Assembly: GCF_016019885.1 (NCBI RefSeq)
Contig: NZ_JAEANY010000004.1
Span: 21,054 to 85,053, forward strand
DNA length: 64,000 nt
DNA from: Aurantiacibacter sediminis
Lineage (GTDB): Bacteria > Pseudomonadota > Alphaproteobacteria > Sphingomonadales > Sphingomonadaceae
Reading direction: 5' to 3'
Shown here: positions 51,457 through 62,022 of the stretch, in pieces
How positions within the stretch are numbered: the first letter of the stretch is position 1
How the letters are laid out: every line of letters begins with the position of its first letter
The notes under the pieces: generated by a model
What the model saw: only the letters and a program-made list of their open reading frames with translations
Database searches by the model: none
Told to the model about the DNA's origin: nothing
Translations under genes and position numbers: made by a program

Positions 51457-52260
51457 CTATTCGCGCGCTTCCCGCGCCATTTCCACGCTGCGATCACGCG
51501 CGGCGCGTAAGCATTTCGTCATCAGTTGGGTGAGTGCTTCGTCTTCGTCGAGCACATCCATACCTTTGCGAGTCACCCCGCCGGGGCTCGCGACCATGTC
51601 CGCCAGCTTGCCCGGTGGATGCTCGGATTGCTGGGCCAAGGCCGCTGCGCCCTCGGTCATCGCGACCGCCAATTCGCGCGCCTGATCTTCTTTCAGGCCG
51701 AGCCGGACCGCCGCTGTGCTAAGCGCATCGATAAAGCGATAGACAAACGCCGGACCGCTGCCTGCCAGCGCGGTGACAAGATCAAATCGATCCTCGCCAA
51801 CCCATGCAGGCGTGCCGAGCGGCTCGTGGAAAGCAAAGATTGCCTCCCGCCCTTCTTCTTCCAGCCCCTCTTCGGCGAGAGCGACGGGTGATTTGCCCAT
51901 GGCGCAGGCAAGGTTTGGCATGACGCGGACGACAGCCTGCGCATCGGGGAAATTGGACCGCAGCGTATCGAGCTGGACGCCAGCGAGTACCGAAAGAACG
52001 ATTGTGCCGGGGCCAGTCACGCCCTGCAGGGTCGGCGCGATGTGTGCCAGCATATACGGCTTGAAGCCGAGCAGCAAAGCATCGAATTGACGGTCTTCCG
52101 GCACCTCTCGCAGCAGTTCAACATCGCCTGGCACGCTTTCGCGCGTGGGGGTGACGACCGTAAAGCTTTCCTTGGGCAGGCCGGCAGCCAGCCAGCCTTC
52201 CAGCATGGCTCCGGTCATATTGCCGCAGCCGATCAGAAGGATGTTTGCCGTTTTGCTCAT
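51457..52260 (-). CDS. proC: Pyrroline-5-carboxylate reductase
   Basis: 267 residues for the last step of proline synthesis. The Rossmann start is NILLIGCGNMTGAMLEGWL. The family signature AGSGPAFVYRFIDALSTAAVRLGL and the C-terminal LADMVASPGGVTRKGMDVLDE are intact. Its start is 60 bases downstream of the ybjN stop, so the two are probably co-transcribed. Confidence 0.95.
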   Translation of the reverse strand: MSKTANILLIGCGNMTGAMLEGWLAAGLPKESFTVVTPTRESVPGDVELLREVPEDRQFDALLLGFKPYMLAHIAPTLQGVTGPGTIVLSVLAGVQLDTLRSNFPDAQAVVRVMPNLACAMGKSPVALAEEGLEEEGREAIFAFHEPLGTPAWVGEDRFDLVTALAGSGPAFVYRFIDALSTAAVRLGLKEDQARELAVAMTEGAAALAQQSEHPPGKLADMVASPGGVTRKGMDVLDEDEALTQLMTKCLRAARDRSVEMAREARE

Positions 52261-52320
52261 GTTTGTCTCCGCATTTGCAGCGGATGTAGGCCGTCGGCGA
52301 AAAGTCTCAAGCCTTGCAGC

Positions 52321-52827
52321 TCAGGCTTCACCCGCCGCATCGACCAGTGCGGCATCGAGCGCCGCGCGCGGTGCCTTGTCGCCCCACAGCACGAATTGGA
52401 ACGCGGGATAGAAACGGTCACATTCGGCAACGGCAGATTCGATTGCCATCTGCGCCATATCCACGCTCAGCATGCCCTCGTCACCCAGCATCAGGCCATG
52501 GCGATAAAGCAGCATCCCGCCTTGCGACCACACATCGAAATGGCCGAGCCAAAGCTGTTCGTTGATGAGCGCCAACAGCTCGAATGCGACCTGGCGTTTG
52601 TCATCGCCGACGCGGATTTCCGGCAGGCAGAGCAATTGCAGCACATGGTCTTCCCGCCGCCAGATCGCGCGCAGCTGGTATGTCGTCCAACTACCTGGAA
52701 TCTCTACGGTAACTTCATCCTCGCTGACCTGTTCAAAAGCCCAGCCATGGGCTTCGAACAGCGCGGCGAGCATTTCGACCGGTGCCGCATCCTCGGCGGG
52801 TTCCATTGTTGCGCGATCGGTATTCAT
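52321..52827 (-). CDS. YbjN-domain protein
   Basis: 168 residues of the YbjN family, a type III secretion chaperone-like fold. MLAALFEAHGWAFEQVSEDEVTVEIPGSW opens the domain, HVLQLLCLPEI and ALINEQLWLGHFDVWSQGGMLLYRHGLML are typical, and AVAECDRFYPAFQFVLWGD closes it. E. coli YbjN influences motility and stress, but a molecular role is not established. The start could also be Met at 52806. In alphaproteobacteria it is often next to proC, as here. Confidence 0.87.
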   Translation of the reverse strand: MNTDRATMEPAEDAAPVEMLAALFEAHGWAFEQVSEDEVTVEIPGSWTTYQLRAIWRREDHVLQLLCLPEIRVGDDKRQVAFELLALINEQLWLGHFDVWSQGGMLLYRHGLMLGDEGMLSVDMAQMAIESAVAECDRFYPAFQFVLWGDKAPRAALDAALVDAAGEA

Positions 52828-52985
52828 GCGTGATTTCTGCGTCCAAAGATCATGCATAGCTTAATGCGTCGTAAGCCATATTTGGCGCAATCGAAGCGGC
52901 CAAAACGGTCGGGCAAAACTCGTTTGGCTTGTTCACAAGATGTGCACAAATCGGCCCCGCCCGAGGGAGCGGCCCGATCGGTCGA

Positions 52986-54542
52986 TCAATCGAGCGGACG
53001 CACTTCTTCGCCATCAGCACTGGTGAACCGGAACGCGTCGACGCCCGCTTCGCCCAGTTCGGTCACGAATTCCTGCGCATCGCGCACCGAATCGAAAGGC
53101 CCCGTTACCAGCCGATTTGTGGCGTTCCACGGCGCGGTGAAGGCCTCTCGATCATCCAGCAAGCCATCGGCATTGCGCACGATGCGCCGCCAGTCGAAAC
53201 GGAAGGCGGAGGTGTCTTGGCCGGTGGCGACTTGCACCCAATGGCGGCTGGGATTGGCAGGCGGAGGAGGCGGCGCCTCTTCCACTTCCTCGCGCGCTGG
53301 CTCTATCGCGGTGATATCGACCGCGCCGCTGCGGGGCGCAACTGCATTTGTCTCCGGCAGGACAAAGTCGGCAAACGCCTCTTCCAGGCCCAATTGCTCT
53401 GCACTGCGCTCTTCTGTGTCGGCGATCACCTGCTCAACCGCAGCGTTGCCGGTGGAGGCTGGAGCCGCCGCGGGTGCGGGGCTTTCAGAGATCGTGAAGG
53501 AAGGGCGCGCATCGGTGGTCGATACCATTTCGGCAGGAAGCTGTTCCGGCTCATCCGATACAGCGACGACGGGCGGCGCGGCGCCAGCCACGGAGCTCGG
53601 CGGCATCTCGGCTTCCGCAAGCGCGGGGAGTTCGCCATTCGCATCGAGTTCAGGCGCAGCAGATGGCCCTAGTGGCTCACCGGCAGGCGTCAGGCGATCA
53701 TTACTCGAAGGGGGAGGCGGAGCCACTTCGGCGCGCTGCGCCAACGCAGCGACTTGCGGAGCGTCACGCCCAATATCCGCAACATTGGGGAAGCGCCCGA
53801 GATTGGCTGCAGCCGCTTGCTGAGCGCGAGTGAGCGTTGGCATGTAGCGAAGATACGGCGCGAGGCGACCTGACAGGCGCGGCGGCAACATCGTTTCGGC
53901 AATCGAAACCGCTTCTTCATGCCGACCCAAAATAGCAAGGGCAAAGGCGCGGGTGCGAAAGGCCGCCCTGTCCTGGCGCTGGAGAAGCGGCAGCAGGGTC
54001 GTCTCGGACGCCTCCGCATCGCCTGCAATCGCATAGCTGAGCGCTAGGCGGCGGAGAACGTCATTGCTTTCATCGCGCGAAAGGGCCTGACGATAGAAAC
54101 GCTGCGCGCGGCCATTATTGCCGACCAGATCATAGGCAAGCCCGCGTGCAGCCGCGTGACGGCGCATATTCTCACCGGCCGCCTCGGCATTCGAAAACAA
54201 TTGCACCGCAATTGCGCCTTCGCCTCTGCTTACAGCGACTTGCCCCAGCCCCGCCAGCATTTCTCCGTCATCGGGATCGACCCGCTGCGCGCGATTGTAA
54301 AAACGCAGCGCCGAGGAGAAATCGCCAAGTTGCAGAGACGCGTTCCCTGCATCGAGCAGGGCGCGCATGTTTTCCGGATTTCGACCGAGCCTTTGCATCG
54401 CATCCGAAAGCTCTGCCTGTGCTTGAGCGGGCAAGCTTTGCACGACTTCCTGCGCATGAACCTGAGTCGCTGCAAGCAACGGAAAACCCGCGATAAAAGC
54501 GGAAACGGAAAGCTGGCAAAGGAAAAGGCACGATCGGATCAT
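52986..54542 (-). CDS. Exported TPR and SPOR-domain protein next to ftsZ
   Basis: 518 residues from an ATG with AGGG eight bases upstream; this start begins a signal peptide ending VHAQE. Residues about 50-240 hold several TPR units (ALLDAGNASLQLGDFSSALRFYNRAQRVDPDD, written here as one helix pair). A long Pro/Ala/Glu-rich linker follows. The last 80 residues form a SPOR domain (SRHWVQVATGQDTSAF ... FVTELGEAGVDAFRF). SPOR domains bind denuded septal peptidoglycan. Its place just after ftsZ fits a septal role, which is inferred. Confidence 0.85.
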   Translation of the reverse strand: MIRSCLFLCQLSVSAFIAGFPLLAATQVHAQEVVQSLPAQAQAELSDAMQRLGRNPENMRALLDAGNASLQLGDFSSALRFYNRAQRVDPDDGEMLAGLGQVAVSRGEGAIAVQLFSNAEAAGENMRRHAAARGLAYDLVGNNGRAQRFYRQALSRDESNDVLRRLALSYAIAGDAEASETTLLPLLQRQDRAAFRTRAFALAILGRHEEAVSIAETMLPPRLSGRLAPYLRYMPTLTRAQQAAAANLGRFPNVADIGRDAPQVAALAQRAEVAPPPPSSNDRLTPAGEPLGPSAAPELDANGELPALAEAEMPPSSVAGAAPPVVAVSDEPEQLPAEMVSTTDARPSFTISESPAPAAAPASTGNAAVEQVIADTEERSAEQLGLEEAFADFVLPETNAVAPRSGAVDITAIEPAREEVEEAPPPPPANPSRHWVQVATGQDTSAFRFDWRRIVRNADGLLDDREAFTAPWNATNRLVTGPFDSVRDAQEFVTELGEAGVDAFRFTSADGEEVRPLD

Positions 54543-54649
54543 CGACCGCGCCCTAACCATATTTGACACTTCGCGAAAAGCCCGAAGTGCGTGTGTCGAG
54601 CCGTCGGTACGATCATCCGTGCCGATATCGGGCCGATCCAAGGGCGAGT

Positions 54650-56353
54650 TTACTGATTGTTCTGCCGGCCGAGGAAGCGCGGGATGCGCATGGCGCTGCC
54701 GCTATCGTCATCCTCGTCGTCATCTTCCTCATCTTCGCTCGATGAGCCCTGACGCGACAAGTTGGCCATGCGTTCGAACAGCGTACTGCCTCCGCCAGAA
54801 GGCGGCGGATTGTCTGCTGCCGGAGCGGGAGCGCCGTCGGTAGAAGCATCGCCAGCATCGTCAGATCTTACGCCGCCTTCGCCTTCGCCCTGCGCAGCAC
54901 CACCGCCCAGCATGCGCGCGCGGCGGCCGCCCGTCGGCGCAGGGTCGATGTCTTCATCCGCCTCGGCGAGGCGCGTCGCATCGAGGAGAAGTTCGTCGCC
55001 TTCGCCATCGTCGCTGTTTTCGCCCGTTTCACCGGCATCATCACCATCTCCGGCCGCGTCGCCCTCACCCATCCCGGTCGGCATATCCGGCTCGGCGGGT
55101 TCTTCGGAGTCAGCCGTCAGGTCGAGCATATCGTCGCCTTTATCCTCGTCGGCTCCGAACCCTTCCGGCTCCGAGGCTCCGAAATTGGTGTCATCCGCGG
55201 GAGTGGGGATAGAAGCAGGTTCAGGCGCGGCAGGCTCCTCTTCCGGCTCATCCATCGCACCGAGATCGAGCGTATCGTCCTCTTCCTCGTCCATTGACGT
55301 GTCGGAGGGAATGGGGATCGCCGGGCGCCCAGGGCCGCGCGAAGCAGAAAGATCGACGGACCGTGAAGGCTCCATAGCACCATCGGCGCTCTGCTCAATT
55401 CCCGTTGCCACCACCGAGACGCGGATCTTGCCGTCCAGCTCCGGATTGAAGGCGCTGCCCCAGATGATGTTGGCTTCGGGATCGACAAGCTCGCGAATGT
55501 GGTTTGCAGCCTCATCCACTTCGAGCAGCTTCATGTCCTCGCCGCCGATGATGGAAATGATGACGCCCTTCGCGCCCTGCATCGACACACCGTCGAGCAG
55601 CGGATTGGCAATGGCGCGTTCGGCAGCTTCGAGAGCGCGATTGTCGCCCTCGCCTTCGCCCGTGCCCATCATCGCCTTGCCCATTTCGCCCATGACGGAG
55701 CGGACATCGGCAAAGTCGAGATTGATGAGACCCGGCATCACCATCAGATCAGTGATGGAGCGCACGCCCTGCTGCAGCACTTCGTCGGCCAGCAGGAAAG
55801 CTTCCTTGAAGGTCGTTTCCGCCTTGGCAACGAGGAACAGGTTCTGGTTCGGAATGACGATCAGCGTGTCGACATTCTTCTGCAGTTCCTCGATCCCGCT
55901 TTCGGCACTGCGCATGCGGCGCGTGCCTTCGAAGAGGAAAGGCTTGGTCACCACGCCGACGGTAAGGATGCCCTTGTCACGCGCCACCTGGGCGATGACG
56001 GGCGCTGCACCCGTACCGGTGCCGCCGCCCATGCCGGCTGCGATGAAGACCATGTTGACGCCATCGAGTGCACGCTCGATTTCTTCGGTCGTTTCCTCAG
56101 CCGCGGCACGGCCGACTTCCGGGCGTGAACCAGCGCCAAGGCCCTGCGTGATGTCCGGGCCAAGCTGGATCCGATGTTCTGCCGTCGCTGTATTGAGCGC
56201 CTGCGCATCGGTGTTCGCAACGATGAAATCGACGCCTTCGATTTCAGACTCGATCATGTTGGCGATGGCGTTGCCGCCCGCACCGCCCACACCGATTACG
56301 GTAATGCGCGGGCGCAGTTCTTCTACAGAAGGCGGGCCGATATTAATGCTCAT
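54650..56353 (-). CDS. ftsZ: Cell-division protein FtsZ with a long acidic linker
   Basis: 567 residues, against about 380 in E. coli. The tubulin-like GTPase domain (about 10-320) has [14 protein letters not shown], the signature [16 protein letters not shown] and [11 protein letters not shown]. About 230 residues of acidic, low-complexity linker ([20 protein letters not shown] and similar) follow. The C-terminal FtsA-binding peptide [11 protein letters not shown] is intact. GGGGGAA precedes the ATG. It ends the division cluster, with a gap of 108 bases after ftsA that may hold its own promoter. Confidence 0.97.
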   Translation of the reverse strand: MSINIGPPSVEELRPRITVIGVGGAGGNAIANMIESEIEGVDFIVANTDAQALNTATAEHRIQLGPDITQGLGAGSRPEVGRAAAEETTEEIERALDGVNMVFIAAGMGGGTGTGAAPVIAQVARDKGILTVGVVTKPFLFEGTRRMRSAESGIEELQKNVDTLIVIPNQNLFLVAKAETTFKEAFLLADEVLQQGVRSITDLMVMPGLINLDFADVRSVMGEMGKAMMGTGEGEGDNRALEAAERAIANPLLDGVSMQGAKGVIISIIGGEDMKLLEVDEAANHIRELVDPEANIIWGSAFNPELDGKIRVSVVATGIEQSADGAMEPSRSVDLSASRGPGRPAIPIPSDTSMDEEEDDTLDLGAMDEPEEEPAAPEPASIPTPADDTNFGASEPEGFGADEDKGDDMLDLTADSEEPAEPDMPTGMGEGDAAGDGDDAGETGENSDDGEGDELLLDATRLAEADEDIDPAPTGGRRARMLGGGAAQGEGEGGVRSDDAGDASTDGAPAPAADNPPPSGGGSTLFERMANLSRQGSSSEDEEDDDEDDDSGSAMRIPRFLGRQNNQ

Positions 56354-56461
56354 CTTAAAATTCCCCCAGGGAGAGGTTTGATTTCCTTTGGATGCGACCT
56401 TGCCACAAAGCGATTCTCAGGCAGAGAAGGCACTGAATTGTTTCCACAGCTGTGCATAGTA

Positions 56462-57757
56462 TCAAAAATACTCTTTCATCGCGCCCCATACACGCATCAG
56501 CGTTGCCACGGGGCCGAAAGAGCTGGTTTGGGTGAAGCGTGAACCGATGGAGCGAATGTCTACCGGATCCTCCGCCGCATAGAGCACAAGGCCTGCAAGC
56601 GTTGCAAAACCGGGCGCGGAATGCGCCTCTGGCAAACCGCGCAGGGCAACGGGCTTTCCGATCCGGGCGGGCACGCCGAGCACGCTTTGTGCATAGTCGG
56701 CGAGGCCAGCAAGTTCGGCGCCGCCGCCGGTCAGGACCACCTGCCGCGCGCTCGATCCGCTCTTGCCGCCAGTAAAGCCCATGGAATCGAGCGCATTGCC
56801 GACTTCACGCATCAACTGGTCAAGCTCGCCAGTGATGACGGCGATAAGTTCTGCCCGCGGTACCTGATTGCGATCATCTGCGCCGCGCGCGACAGGGCCG
56901 CGCCCTTCTTCGCCCGGAGCGGTGACCGAAATCATTTCGCGGTGATCATGCGGGCTGGCAATAGCCGATCCGTTCACGCATTTGAGGCGCTCGGCCTGGA
57001 AGCGGCGGATCGAGAAGGCACTTGCGATGGCATCGGTGATATCGTTCGAACCGCGCGGAATGGCGGCAAGGCCAACCAGCATGCCGCCTGCGTAGACAGA
57101 GACATTCGTCACTTCGCCGCCGAATTCGACCATGGCGACACCTAAGTCACGCTCCTCAGCGGTGAGACATGCATATCCCGTGGCGAGCGGAGACGCGACG
57201 ATCCCTTCCACATCGAGATGCGCGTTCTGGACCGCCTCCCTGACATTGCGAATGGGCGCGCCATCGGCGAGCATCACATGGACATCGACCCCCAGCCGCT
57301 CTGCATGCAAATCTTTCGGATTGGCGACGCCATGTGCGCCATCGAGGAAATAACAGGCAGGCTGCGCATGGAGGACGCTGCGGCCATCGGGCTGGATTGT
57401 GTCGCGCGCGGCCATCAGCAGCGCCTCGATATCTTCTTCCTCGATCCGGCGGCCGCCAATGCCGAGTTCTATCGGGCGGATTTCGCTTTGCAGGCCTGCA
57501 CCCGAGCAGCCGATCCACACTGCATCGACGCTCGTCCCGGCGAGTTTCTCTGCTCGCTCCAGCGCATCGCGCACGGCATAGGTTGCTGCCGCCATATCGA
57601 CAACATAGCCGCGGTTGATGCCCTGGCTGGCGCGGTGGCCGCTGCCCAACACCTGCATCTCTCCATTCTCGGTAATCGCCGCGATGATCGCGGAAATGCG
57701 GAAACTGCCGATGTTGATCGCACCGATTATCCGCGCGACGTGCTGCTGCCCTGCCAT
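56462..57757 (-). CDS. ftsA: Cell-division protein FtsA
   Basis: 431 residues of the actin-like FtsZ membrane anchor. IIGAINIGSFRISAIIAAI is the first phosphate loop, and the 1C subdomain follows. VGLAAIPRGSNDITDAIASAFSI and VLTGGGAELAGLADYA are the remaining nucleotide-binding elements. The C-terminal amphipathic helix is VATLMRVWGAMKEYF. Its ATG shares a base with the ftsQ stop (TGATG). Confidence 0.96.
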   Translation of the reverse strand: MAGQQHVARIIGAINIGSFRISAIIAAITENGEMQVLGSGHRASQGINRGYVVDMAAATYAVRDALERAEKLAGTSVDAVWIGCSGAGLQSEIRPIELGIGGRRIEEEDIEALLMAARDTIQPDGRSVLHAQPACYFLDGAHGVANPKDLHAERLGVDVHVMLADGAPIRNVREAVQNAHLDVEGIVASPLATGYACLTAEERDLGVAMVEFGGEVTNVSVYAGGMLVGLAAIPRGSNDITDAIASAFSIRRFQAERLKCVNGSAIASPHDHREMISVTAPGEEGRGPVARGADDRNQVPRAELIAVITGELDQLMREVGNALDSMGFTGGKSGSSARQVVLTGGGAELAGLADYAQSVLGVPARIGKPVALRGLPEAHSAPGFATLAGLVLYAAEDPVDIRSIGSRFTQTSSFGPVATLMRVWGAMKEYF

Positions 57758-58668
57758 CAGCTATCCCCCTCCATGGCCAATTCCTGCTGCTCCGAACGCC
57801 CCGGTATATTCATGTACATGCGCGGCGCATTGCGCATGTCGAAACTTGCTGCCTGCCCGCCGATCAGGCGGTGCACGCCGTCGGCCTGAGCAAAACTGAT
57901 CAAGGCCGCTGCCGCGCGGTCTTCACCTTCGGGTAGAGCCAGTTCCTGATCGGTGACGAAAGTCAGGTCCCAGCGGCGATTGCCGATCCATTCGGCGGCT
58001 TTGATCTGGCTTTGCAGCGCGGGCGCGGAATCGAGAAGTGCGGTCAGGTCTTCCACACGGTCCTGCGCGCCGGGTCCTGCGATAAGAAGATATTCCGAAG
58101 CGGCGGAGCGGCCGATCGGCTCCAGCTCGACACCCGTATCGTCAATCAGCATCAGCCGGTCGGGCCGCTGGAGGACGGCATGCGGCTCCCTCTCGATGAT
58201 GTCGATCACCAGAGTATCGGGCAATTGGCGCGAGACGCGGGCATCGCGCACCCAAGGCAGCTCGACCAGGTCCTCGCGAAGACCGGCGAGATCAACACGT
58301 GTCATGGCGAGGTTCTGCTGGCTGAGAGCGCGCTCATACACTGTCTGCACATTCATCCGCTCGATACCGTTGGGTTGGATATGCTGCACTTCATAGCCGG
58401 CGTTCGACGCAATATGCGCGATACGGTCCGACGCGACAGCAGTGGCCCCGGAAATATTCGCGATGAAAATCGCTGCGGCGAGCGCGCCGCCGAGGATCAT
58501 CACGGTGAAAGCCTTGTGGAGCTGCTCTTCGGTAAACGGCAGCATGGAAAGCGCGCGGCCGATAATCGACTGGCCCTTGCTGCGTGCCGAGCGGACCTTG
58601 CGGCTGGTGCCCTGCGCGCGCGCCTGCCGCCTGACGCCTTTCGCTTTCCGGGTGACCGTGCGTGCCAT
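57757..58668 (-). CDS. ftsQ: Cell-division protein FtsQ
   Basis: 303 residues. A basic cytoplasmic tail (ARTVTRKAKGVRRQARAQ), one membrane helix (about 55-75, VMILGGALAAAIFIANISGA), a POTRA domain (VQHIQPNGIERMNVQTVYERA) and the FtsQ beta domain (LPWVRDARVSRQLPDTLVIDIIEREPHAV) follow in order. It links early and late divisome proteins. The ATG overlaps the ddl stop. Confidence 0.94.
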   Translation of the reverse strand: MARTVTRKAKGVRRQARAQGTSRKVRSARSKGQSIIGRALSMLPFTEEQLHKAFTVMILGGALAAAIFIANISGATAVASDRIAHIASNAGYEVQHIQPNGIERMNVQTVYERALSQQNLAMTRVDLAGLREDLVELPWVRDARVSRQLPDTLVIDIIEREPHAVLQRPDRLMLIDDTGVELEPIGRSAASEYLLIAGPGAQDRVEDLTALLDSAPALQSQIKAAEWIGNRRWDLTFVTDQELALPEGEDRAAAALISFAQADGVHRLIGGQAASFDMRNAPRMYMNIPGRSEQQELAMEGDS

Positions 58669-59627
58669 CAGGAAAGCTTCCCGGCACGCCGCAGCGCGTC
58701 CTCGACGATCATCTCGCACAAGGTCGGATAGTCTATGTCACAATGCGAGGCCTGCTCCGGCACGAGGCTGAGCGGGGTCATGCCCGGCTGGGTGTTGGTT
58801 TCCAGCACGAACAAACCGTCCTCGCCTTGGCTATCATCCCAGCGGAAATCGGTGCGGCTGGTGCCGTGGCATCCAAGCACCTTATGCGCGCGTTCGGCAT
58901 AGCGGCGGCACAGGGCGGCGATGTTGTCCGGAATGTCGGCGGGGAAAACGTGAGTCGTCTTTCCGTCGGTATATTTATGCTCGAAATCATAAAAGCCAGT
59001 ATCGATGATCAGCTCGGTCACGCCGAGTGATTGCACACCGTCCGCCGTATCGATCACAGCCGTCGTCAGCTCGCGCCCGCGAATGTATGGCTCTGCCAGC
59101 AGGCTTTCGAAATCCTGCCACGGCCCCTTCGCATCGCGCGCAATCGGATTGCCGTAAGGACTATCCTCTGTGACGATAGCGACGCCGACTGACGAGCCCT
59201 CATTCACCGGCTTCAGGACATAGGGCCGCGCGATAGGATCGCTTTCATACAGGTCATCCGATTGGACGATCCGCCCGCCGGGCATCGGAATGCCGTGTGG
59301 AACAAGCGCCTGCTTCGTCAATTCCTTGTCGATTGCGACAACCGAGGTCGCGAGGCCTGAATGGGTATAAGGAATACCCATCAGATCGAGCATGCCCTGC
59401 ACCGTGCCGTCCTCTCCCGGGACGCCATGTAGCGCGTTGAAAACCGCATCGGGCGCAGCTTCGCGGATCTTCGCGGCAACATCGCGGTCCATGTCCAGCC
59501 GGGTGACGCGGTGCCCTGCGCTCTCCAGCGCATCGGCCACACCATTGCCGGACATGAGCGAAACCTCGCGCTCATTCGCCCAGCCGCCCATCAGGACGAG
59601 GATGTGGAGGGGGGAAAGCAAGCTCAC
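58668..59627 (-). CDS. ddl: D-alanine--D-alanine ligase
   Basis: 319 residues from a GTG overlapping the murB stop (GTGA). ATP-grasp enzyme making the D-Ala-D-Ala dipeptide. HILVLMGGWANEREVSLMSG is the N-terminal substrate loop, VFNALHGVPGEDGTVQGML the serine loop region, and FVLETNTQPGMTPLSLVPEQA the metal-binding and omega region. An ordinary member of the cluster. Confidence 0.95.
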   Translation of the reverse strand: MSLLSPLHILVLMGGWANEREVSLMSGNGVADALESAGHRVTRLDMDRDVAAKIREAAPDAVFNALHGVPGEDGTVQGMLDLMGIPYTHSGLATSVVAIDKELTKQALVPHGIPMPGGRIVQSDDLYESDPIARPYVLKPVNEGSSVGVAIVTEDSPYGNPIARDAKGPWQDFESLLAEPYIRGRELTTAVIDTADGVQSLGVTELIIDTGFYDFEHKYTDGKTTHVFPADIPDNIAALCRRYAERAHKVLGCHGTSRTDFRWDDSQGEDGLFVLETNTQPGMTPLSLVPEQASHCDIDYPTLCEMIVEDALRRAGKLS

Positions 59628-60589
59628 GGCCGCCCCACCCGCTTGATTTCCCATTCGAGCGCCACGCCCGTTTTCTCGCTCACACGGCGGCGGACTTCTT
59701 CGCCGAGCCCTTCAATTTCAGAGCTTGTCGCATCGCCGGTATTGATCAGGAAATTGGTGTGTTTCTCGCTCACCTGTGCTCCGCCCATTTTGAGACCGCG
59801 GCATCCGGCTTCGTCTACGAGCTTCCATGCACTGGTGCCCGGAGGGTTCTTAAAAGTCGATCCACCGGTCTTGGTGCGCAGCGGCTGCGAATTCTCGCGC
59901 TCTTCGGCGATGCGGTCCATTTCCGCGCCGATTACCTCAGGGTCGCCGGGTTCGCCTTTGAAGCGCGCAGCCACTACGATCGTGCCATCGGTCAGGCGCG
60001 AGTGGCGATAGCTGTATTCGAGATCGCCGACGGGCAAGGTCAGGAAAGCGCCATTGGGCATGACCACATCGCAATCGACAAGGATATCGGCCACTTCGCG
60101 CCCATATGCTCCGCCGTTCATGCGCACGAAACCACCGACAGTGCCGGGAATACCGCGCAGGAATTCCAGCCCTGCAATCCCTGCATCGCGCGCGGCAGAG
60201 GCAACCAGAATGCCCGGCGCACCGCCGCCGCATTCGATCACATTGTCGCGCTTTACCTCGACGGTCGAAAACGGCTTGCCCAACCGCACGACCACACCCG
60301 GCACTCCGCCATCGCGAATGATAAGATTGGACCCCAGGCCCAGCGCCATCACCGGCGTGCCGGGCTCCAGCGCGGAGAGAAAATTGGTGAGGTCTTCAAG
60401 ATTGGCAGGTTCGAACAGCCAGTCAGCCGTGCCGCCGCTCTTGAACCAGACGAGCTTGGCGAGCGGCGCATTTTTCTTCAGATCGCCCAGAACTTGGTTG
60501 GGCACGATGCCGCTACCGCCCGGCTCCTCCGCTCCACCCGGCGCGCCGCCGACCCAGCGGTTCTCACCCATCTGCAACCCATTGCTCAT
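59624..60589 (-). CDS. murB: UDP-N-acetylenolpyruvoylglucosamine reductase
   Basis: 321 residues from an ATG overlapping the murC stop (ATGA). The FAD-binding motifs are [14 protein letters not shown] and [20 protein letters not shown], with the catalytic Ser in [12 protein letters not shown]; the C-terminal [28 protein letters not shown] is of the short (type II) form. It reduces the enolpyruvyl group to complete UDP-MurNAc. Confidence 0.95.
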   Translation of the reverse strand: MSNGLQMGENRWVGGAPGGAEEPGGSGIVPNQVLGDLKKNAPLAKLVWFKSGGTADWLFEPANLEDLTNFLSALEPGTPVMALGLGSNLIIRDGGVPGVVVRLGKPFSTVEVKRDNVIECGGGAPGILVASAARDAGIAGLEFLRGIPGTVGGFVRMNGGAYGREVADILVDCDVVMPNGAFLTLPVGDLEYSYRHSRLTDGTIVVAARFKGEPGDPEVIGAEMDRIAEERENSQPLRTKTGGSTFKNPPGTSAWKLVDEAGCRGLKMGGAQVSEKHTNFLINTGDATSSEIEGLGEEVRRRVSEKTGVALEWEIKRVGRP

Positions 60590-62022
60590 TCGCCGTCTCC
60601 TCCGGCCCGGAAATTGGCGACAGCGGTGGCAAGGCCTGCTGCCCATTTGGTGATGTCGCCTGCACCGAGGCACACCACCATGTCGCCGGGCGCAAGCACC
60701 GCATTCAGTTTTTCCGCAAGATCGGTAGGGCCATCCACAGCTTCCGCATGGCGATGGCCCCGCGCTTTGAGGCCGGAAACGAGCATGTGTTCGTCAACGC
60801 CGGGAATAGGCTCTTCGCCTGCCGGGTAGACGGGCGCTGCGTAAATCAGGTCTGCATCGGCGAAGGCGCCTTGGAAATCCTCCAGCAAATCGCGCAGGCG
60901 CGTGTAGCGATGCGGCTGGGCGACTGCGATCACGCGGCCCGTTGCAGCATCCTTGGCTGCGGAAAGCACTGCGCGGATTTCCACCGGGTGATGCGCATAA
61001 TCGTCAATCACGCGAGCGGTTCTGCCGCCCTCTAGCGCGATATCGCCGACATGGCTGAAGCGGCGCTTCACCCCGCCGAAGCGAGAAAAGCCATCACGGA
61101 TGGCATCGGGCGCGCAGCCCATTTCCAGCGCCACCGCGATTGCCGCACAGGCATTCTGTACGTTGTGGCGGCCGGGCATGGGAAGTTCAATATTCTCAAT
61201 GCGGGTTTCACCGCCATCTCGATCGGTCTGCACGACATCGAAGCGCGTTACGCCGCCATCGGGCTGGACATTTTCCGCCCGGACATCGGCATGGGCGGAG
61301 AAACCGTATGTAATCACCCGCCTGTCACGGACCTTGGCGATGACATTGCGCACTTCATCGTGATCGAGGCACAGCACTGCAGCCCCGTAGAACGGCACAT
61401 TCTCGATGAACTGGACGAAAGCATCCTTCACCGCATCGAAACTGCCGTAATGATCGAGATGCTCGGGATCGATATTGGTGACGACAGCGATTGTGCCATC
61501 GAGGCGCAGGAAGCTGCCATCGCTTTCGTCGGCTTCGACGACCATCCAGTCGCTATCACCCAGCCGCGCGTTGGAACCGTAGCTTTCGATGATGCCGCCG
61601 TTGATGACGGTCGGGTCGACGCCGCCTGCATCGAGCAAGGCCGCGACCATGCTTGTCGTGGTCGTCTTGCCATGCGTCCCGGCGACCGCGACCGTCTGTT
61701 TAAGGCGCATCAGCTCTGCAAGCATTTCTGCGCGGCGCACGACGGGGACGCGGTTTTCGAGCGCAGCGGCAACTTCGGGATTGGTACGCTTTACGGCGGT
61801 AGAGGTCACCACCACGGCAGCGTCACCTAAGTTCGACGCATCGTGCCCGATATGAACCATGATACCGGCCTCGCGGAGGGCCTCGACCCGCGGGCTTTCA
61901 TTGAGATCACTGCCCTGCACTGTGTAACCAAGATTGTGCATCACTTCGGCAATGCCGGACATGCCGATGCCGCCGATGCCGACGAAGTGGATAGTCCCGA
62001 TATCGGTGCTGACTGCTTTCAT
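60586..62022 (-). CDS. murC: UDP-N-acetylmuramate--L-alanine ligase
   Basis: 478 residues. The N-terminal UDP-binding motif is [18 protein letters not shown], the ATP loop [14 protein letters not shown], and the middle domain has [14 protein letters not shown]. The C-terminal domain begins with [15 protein letters not shown]. It adds the first amino acid of the peptide stem. The ATG overlaps the murG stop and the stop overlaps murB. Confidence 0.96.
   Translation of the reverse strand: MKAVSTDIGTIHFVGIGGIGMSGIAEVMHNLGYTVQGSDLNESPRVEALREAGIMVHIGHDASNLGDAAVVVTSTAVKRTNPEVAAALENRVPVVRRAEMLAELMRLKQTVAVAGTHGKTTTTSMVAALLDAGGVDPTVINGGIIESYGSNARLGDSDWMVVEADESDGSFLRLDGTIAVVTNIDPEHLDHYGSFDAVKDAFVQFIENVPFYGAAVLCLDHDEVRNVIAKVRDRRVITYGFSAHADVRAENVQPDGGVTRFDVVQTDRDGGETRIENIELPMPGRHNVQNACAAIAVALEMGCAPDAIRDGFSRFGGVKRRFSHVGDIALEGGRTARVIDDYAHHPVEIRAVLSAAKDAATGRVIAVAQPHRYTRLRDLLEDFQGAFADADLIYAAPVYPAGEEPIPGVDEHMLVSGLKARGHRHAEAVDGPTDLAEKLNAVLAPGDMVVCLGAGDITKWAAGLATAVANFRAGGDGE

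Noticed and set aside
54762-56381. 539-codon open frame antisense to ftsZ
   Set aside because: It is Ser/Pro-rich low complexity mirroring the acidic codons of the ftsZ linker; ftsZ motifs are unambiguous.
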